A stretch of 14,187 nucleotides of DNA from CAWBRT01 sp050015355 (GTDB lineage Bacteria; Acidobacteriota; Terriglobia; Terriglobales; Acidobacteriaceae). Of this stretch, positions 12,929-14,187 are shown piece after piece (the first letter of the stretch is position 1; each line of letters starts with the position of its first letter). The notes beneath the pieces were generated by a model. It worked only from the letters and a program-made list of their open reading frames with translations. It made no database searches and was not told the DNA's origin. The stretch spans positions 1-14,187 of the forward strand of contig JBEKBO010000118.1 in assembly GCA_050015355.1 (NCBI GenBank), written 5' to 3'. The translations under genes and the position numbers were made by a program.

Positions 12929-13717
12929 CTACGAATGCTTTAGAAATTCCCTAACAAACTGGATGTCGCTTTTCCGAAGGTCTTCAAAGTTGCCTTCGAT
13001 CACCACGCTTCCCTCATTGAGCAGGGCGAGACGGTTTGCGATCGTCTTCGCGCTGTGCAGATCGTGAGTCACCACGATGGATGCCATGTGATGTTCCGCT
13101 TGGAGCTTGAGGACTAAATCATCGATCTCCGCGGAACTGATGGGGTCGAGACCGGCGGTGGGCTCGTCGAGCAGCAGGATATCCGGCTCCAGAGCCAGTG
13201 CACGCGCCAGTCCTACACGTTTCTGCATGCCGCCCGAGATATCCGAAGGCATCTTGTCAAGGTCCCCTTCCATGCCAACTTCCGCCAGTAATTCCTTCAC
13301 CCGGTCGCCCTGCTCAGACTTCGACATATTCTTCTTATGGTGCTGCAGCGGAAAAGCCACGTTCTGCTCGACGGTCAGCGAATCGTAGAGCGCGGCATGC
13401 TGAAACAAAAAACCCATTTTCTTTCTAATCGTGCCGATTTGGTCGAGAGCCAGGCCGGCGATGTCTTGACCGTGGATGCGAACCGATCCTGAGTCAGGCT
13501 GCTGCAGGCCGATGATGAGCTTCAGCAATACGCTCTTTCCGGTGCCACTGCGTCCCAACACCGCCAGCGTCTCGCCGCGGCTCACGGTCAAGCTAATCCC
13601 GTTGAGCACCTTTTGACTTCCGAATGACTTATGTAAGTCCTCGACGGCGACAACTGGTACAGTGCCGTCTTCCTCGGCTTCTCCAGGCTTCATCGCAATT
13701 TGGTCGATTGTGTCCAT
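12929..13717 (-). CDS. mlaF: Mla/MCE transporter ATP-binding protein
   Basis: This cytoplasmic ATPase powers the MCE lipid transporter. The 262-residue product has Walker A GRSGTGKS (55-62), Q-loop Q106, the ABC signature SGGMQ (161-165) followed by KRVGLARAL as in the MlaF group, Walker B ILLLDEP with catalytic E185, and switch H218 in VTHDLHSAK. All catalytic residues are intact. The N-terminus carries about 20 extra acidic residues before the first strand. The start at 13717 has no convincing Shine-Dalgarno motif; an in-frame ATG eight codons later is possible. It lies between mlaE (29-base gap) and the MCE protein gene (eight-base gap). Confidence 0.93.
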   Translation of the reverse strand: MDTIDQIAMKPGEAEEDGTVPVVAVEDLHKSFGSQKVLNGISLTVSRGETLAVLGRSGTGKSVLLKLIIGLQQPDSGSVRIHGQDIAGLALDQIGTIRKKMGFLFQHAALYDSLTVEQNVAFPLQHHKKNMSKSEQGDRVKELLAEVGMEGDLDKMPSDISGGMQKRVGLARALALEPDILLLDEPTAGLDPISSAEIDDLVLKLQAEHHMASIVVTHDLHSAKTIANRLALLNEGSVVIEGNFEDLRKSDIQFVREFLKHS

Positions 13718-13746
13718 AAGTGTTTCGCGAGCTGTTTAATCAATGT

Positions 13747-14187
13747 TCACGGGAAAAATATAATAATGAATTTCACCAGCACGACATCGGCCAGGATCAC
13801 GAACAGCGAGGACAAGACTACCGAACTCGTGGCCGCACGGCCCACGCCCGCGGCGCCTCCCTGTGTCCGCATTCCCTGAAAGCACGCGATCAGCCCAATG
13901 ATCAGGCCGAATACAGCGGTCTTAAACGTGGGTGGCAGGAAATCGTTGAAATCGGCGCCTTTAAAACCGCTGTTGATGAACTGGTGTAACGAGAGCGGCT
14001 CAACCAGGGCCTGCGCAACCCAGCCCATTATCAAGCCGCATAAGTCGGCAGCGAGAGTCAGGAAAGGCAGCATCAGGATGCAAGCCAGGATGCGGGTCGC
14101 CGCCAGCAGCCTATAAGGGTTCACCGCAGATGCCTCGATGGCATCGATCTGCTCGGTCACTTTCATCGACGCCAACTCCGCGCCAAT
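13747..14187 (-). CDS. mlaE: Mla/MCE transporter permease (partial, 5' end outside window)
   Basis: This is an inner-membrane permease that pairs with MlaF. The visible 146 C-terminal residues begin with IGAELASMKVTEQIDAIEAS, the hallmark of the MlaE family, where this loop contacts the ATPase. Hydrophobic segments follow at LLAATRILACILMLPFLTLA, LCGLIMGWVAQAL, TAVFGLIIGLIACFQGM and VLSSLFVILADVVLVKFIII, ending FFP. The stop is the TGA at 13747-13749 (minus strand). The frame is open to the window edge, so the N-terminal part and the promoter lie to the right. Confidence 0.92.
   Translation of the reverse strand: MGAELASMKVTEQIDAIEASAVNPYRLLAATRILACILMLPFLTLAADLCGLIMGWVAQALVEPLSLHQFINSGFKGADFNDFLPPTFKTAVFGLIIGLIACFQGMRTQGGAAGVGRAATSSVVLSSLFVILADVVLVKFIIIFFP

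Overview
The window reads as a chromosomal segment of a GC-rich Gram-negative bacterium, most likely an Acidobacteriota soil lineage. That placement is inferred from gene style, from the dispersed palindromic repeats (CTGAGCGAAGCGAA type and GGTGGCCCACAT type) and from an outer-membrane lipid transport (Mla/MCE) operon. No rRNA or other marker gene is present to confirm it.

Positions 1-7040 (+ strand) hold a histidine biosynthesis operon in the order hisI-hisG-hisD-hisC-hisB-hisH-hisF-hisA. It is preceded by what looks like a complete transcription attenuator. This consists of a sigma70-type promoter (135-163), a 23-codon leader peptide with eight His codons in a nine-codon run (174-245), a 16-bp antiterminator pairing (217-232 with 272-287) and a mutually exclusive terminator hairpin with a U-tract (271-307). 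Most gene junctions overlap by 1-7 bases (hisI/G, G/D, H/F, F/A). Three junctions have been opened: hisD/hisC by a 29-bp near-perfect duplication, hisC/hisB by about 136 bp crossed by a 47-codon ORF coupled at both ends, and hisB/hisH by a palindromic repeat cluster. hisE and a histidinol-phosphatase gene are not in the window.

Positions 7041-8442 are accessory in character. They hold one MITE/REPIN-like element, three copies of a second 47-48 bp palindromic repeat, a further hairpin of the same style, and one minus-strand GNAT-type acetyltransferase gene lying between the repeats.

Positions 8443-10914 encode an E1 component of 2-oxoglutarate dehydrogenase (SucA) that starts at TTG and lacks the usual N-terminal extension. 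Two small plus-strand genes follow: a single-membrane-span protein with no standard start codon near its ribosome binding site, and a 98-residue protein with two DnaJ-type CxxCxGxG zinc motifs.

From 11727 to the right edge a minus-strand operon encodes an MCE lipid transporter. In transcription order it has the permease MlaE (cut by the window edge), the ATPase MlaF, and an MCE-domain protein fused to an OmpA-like C-terminal domain. The three would form an inner-membrane ABC complex with a substrate-binding subunit reaching across the periplasm.
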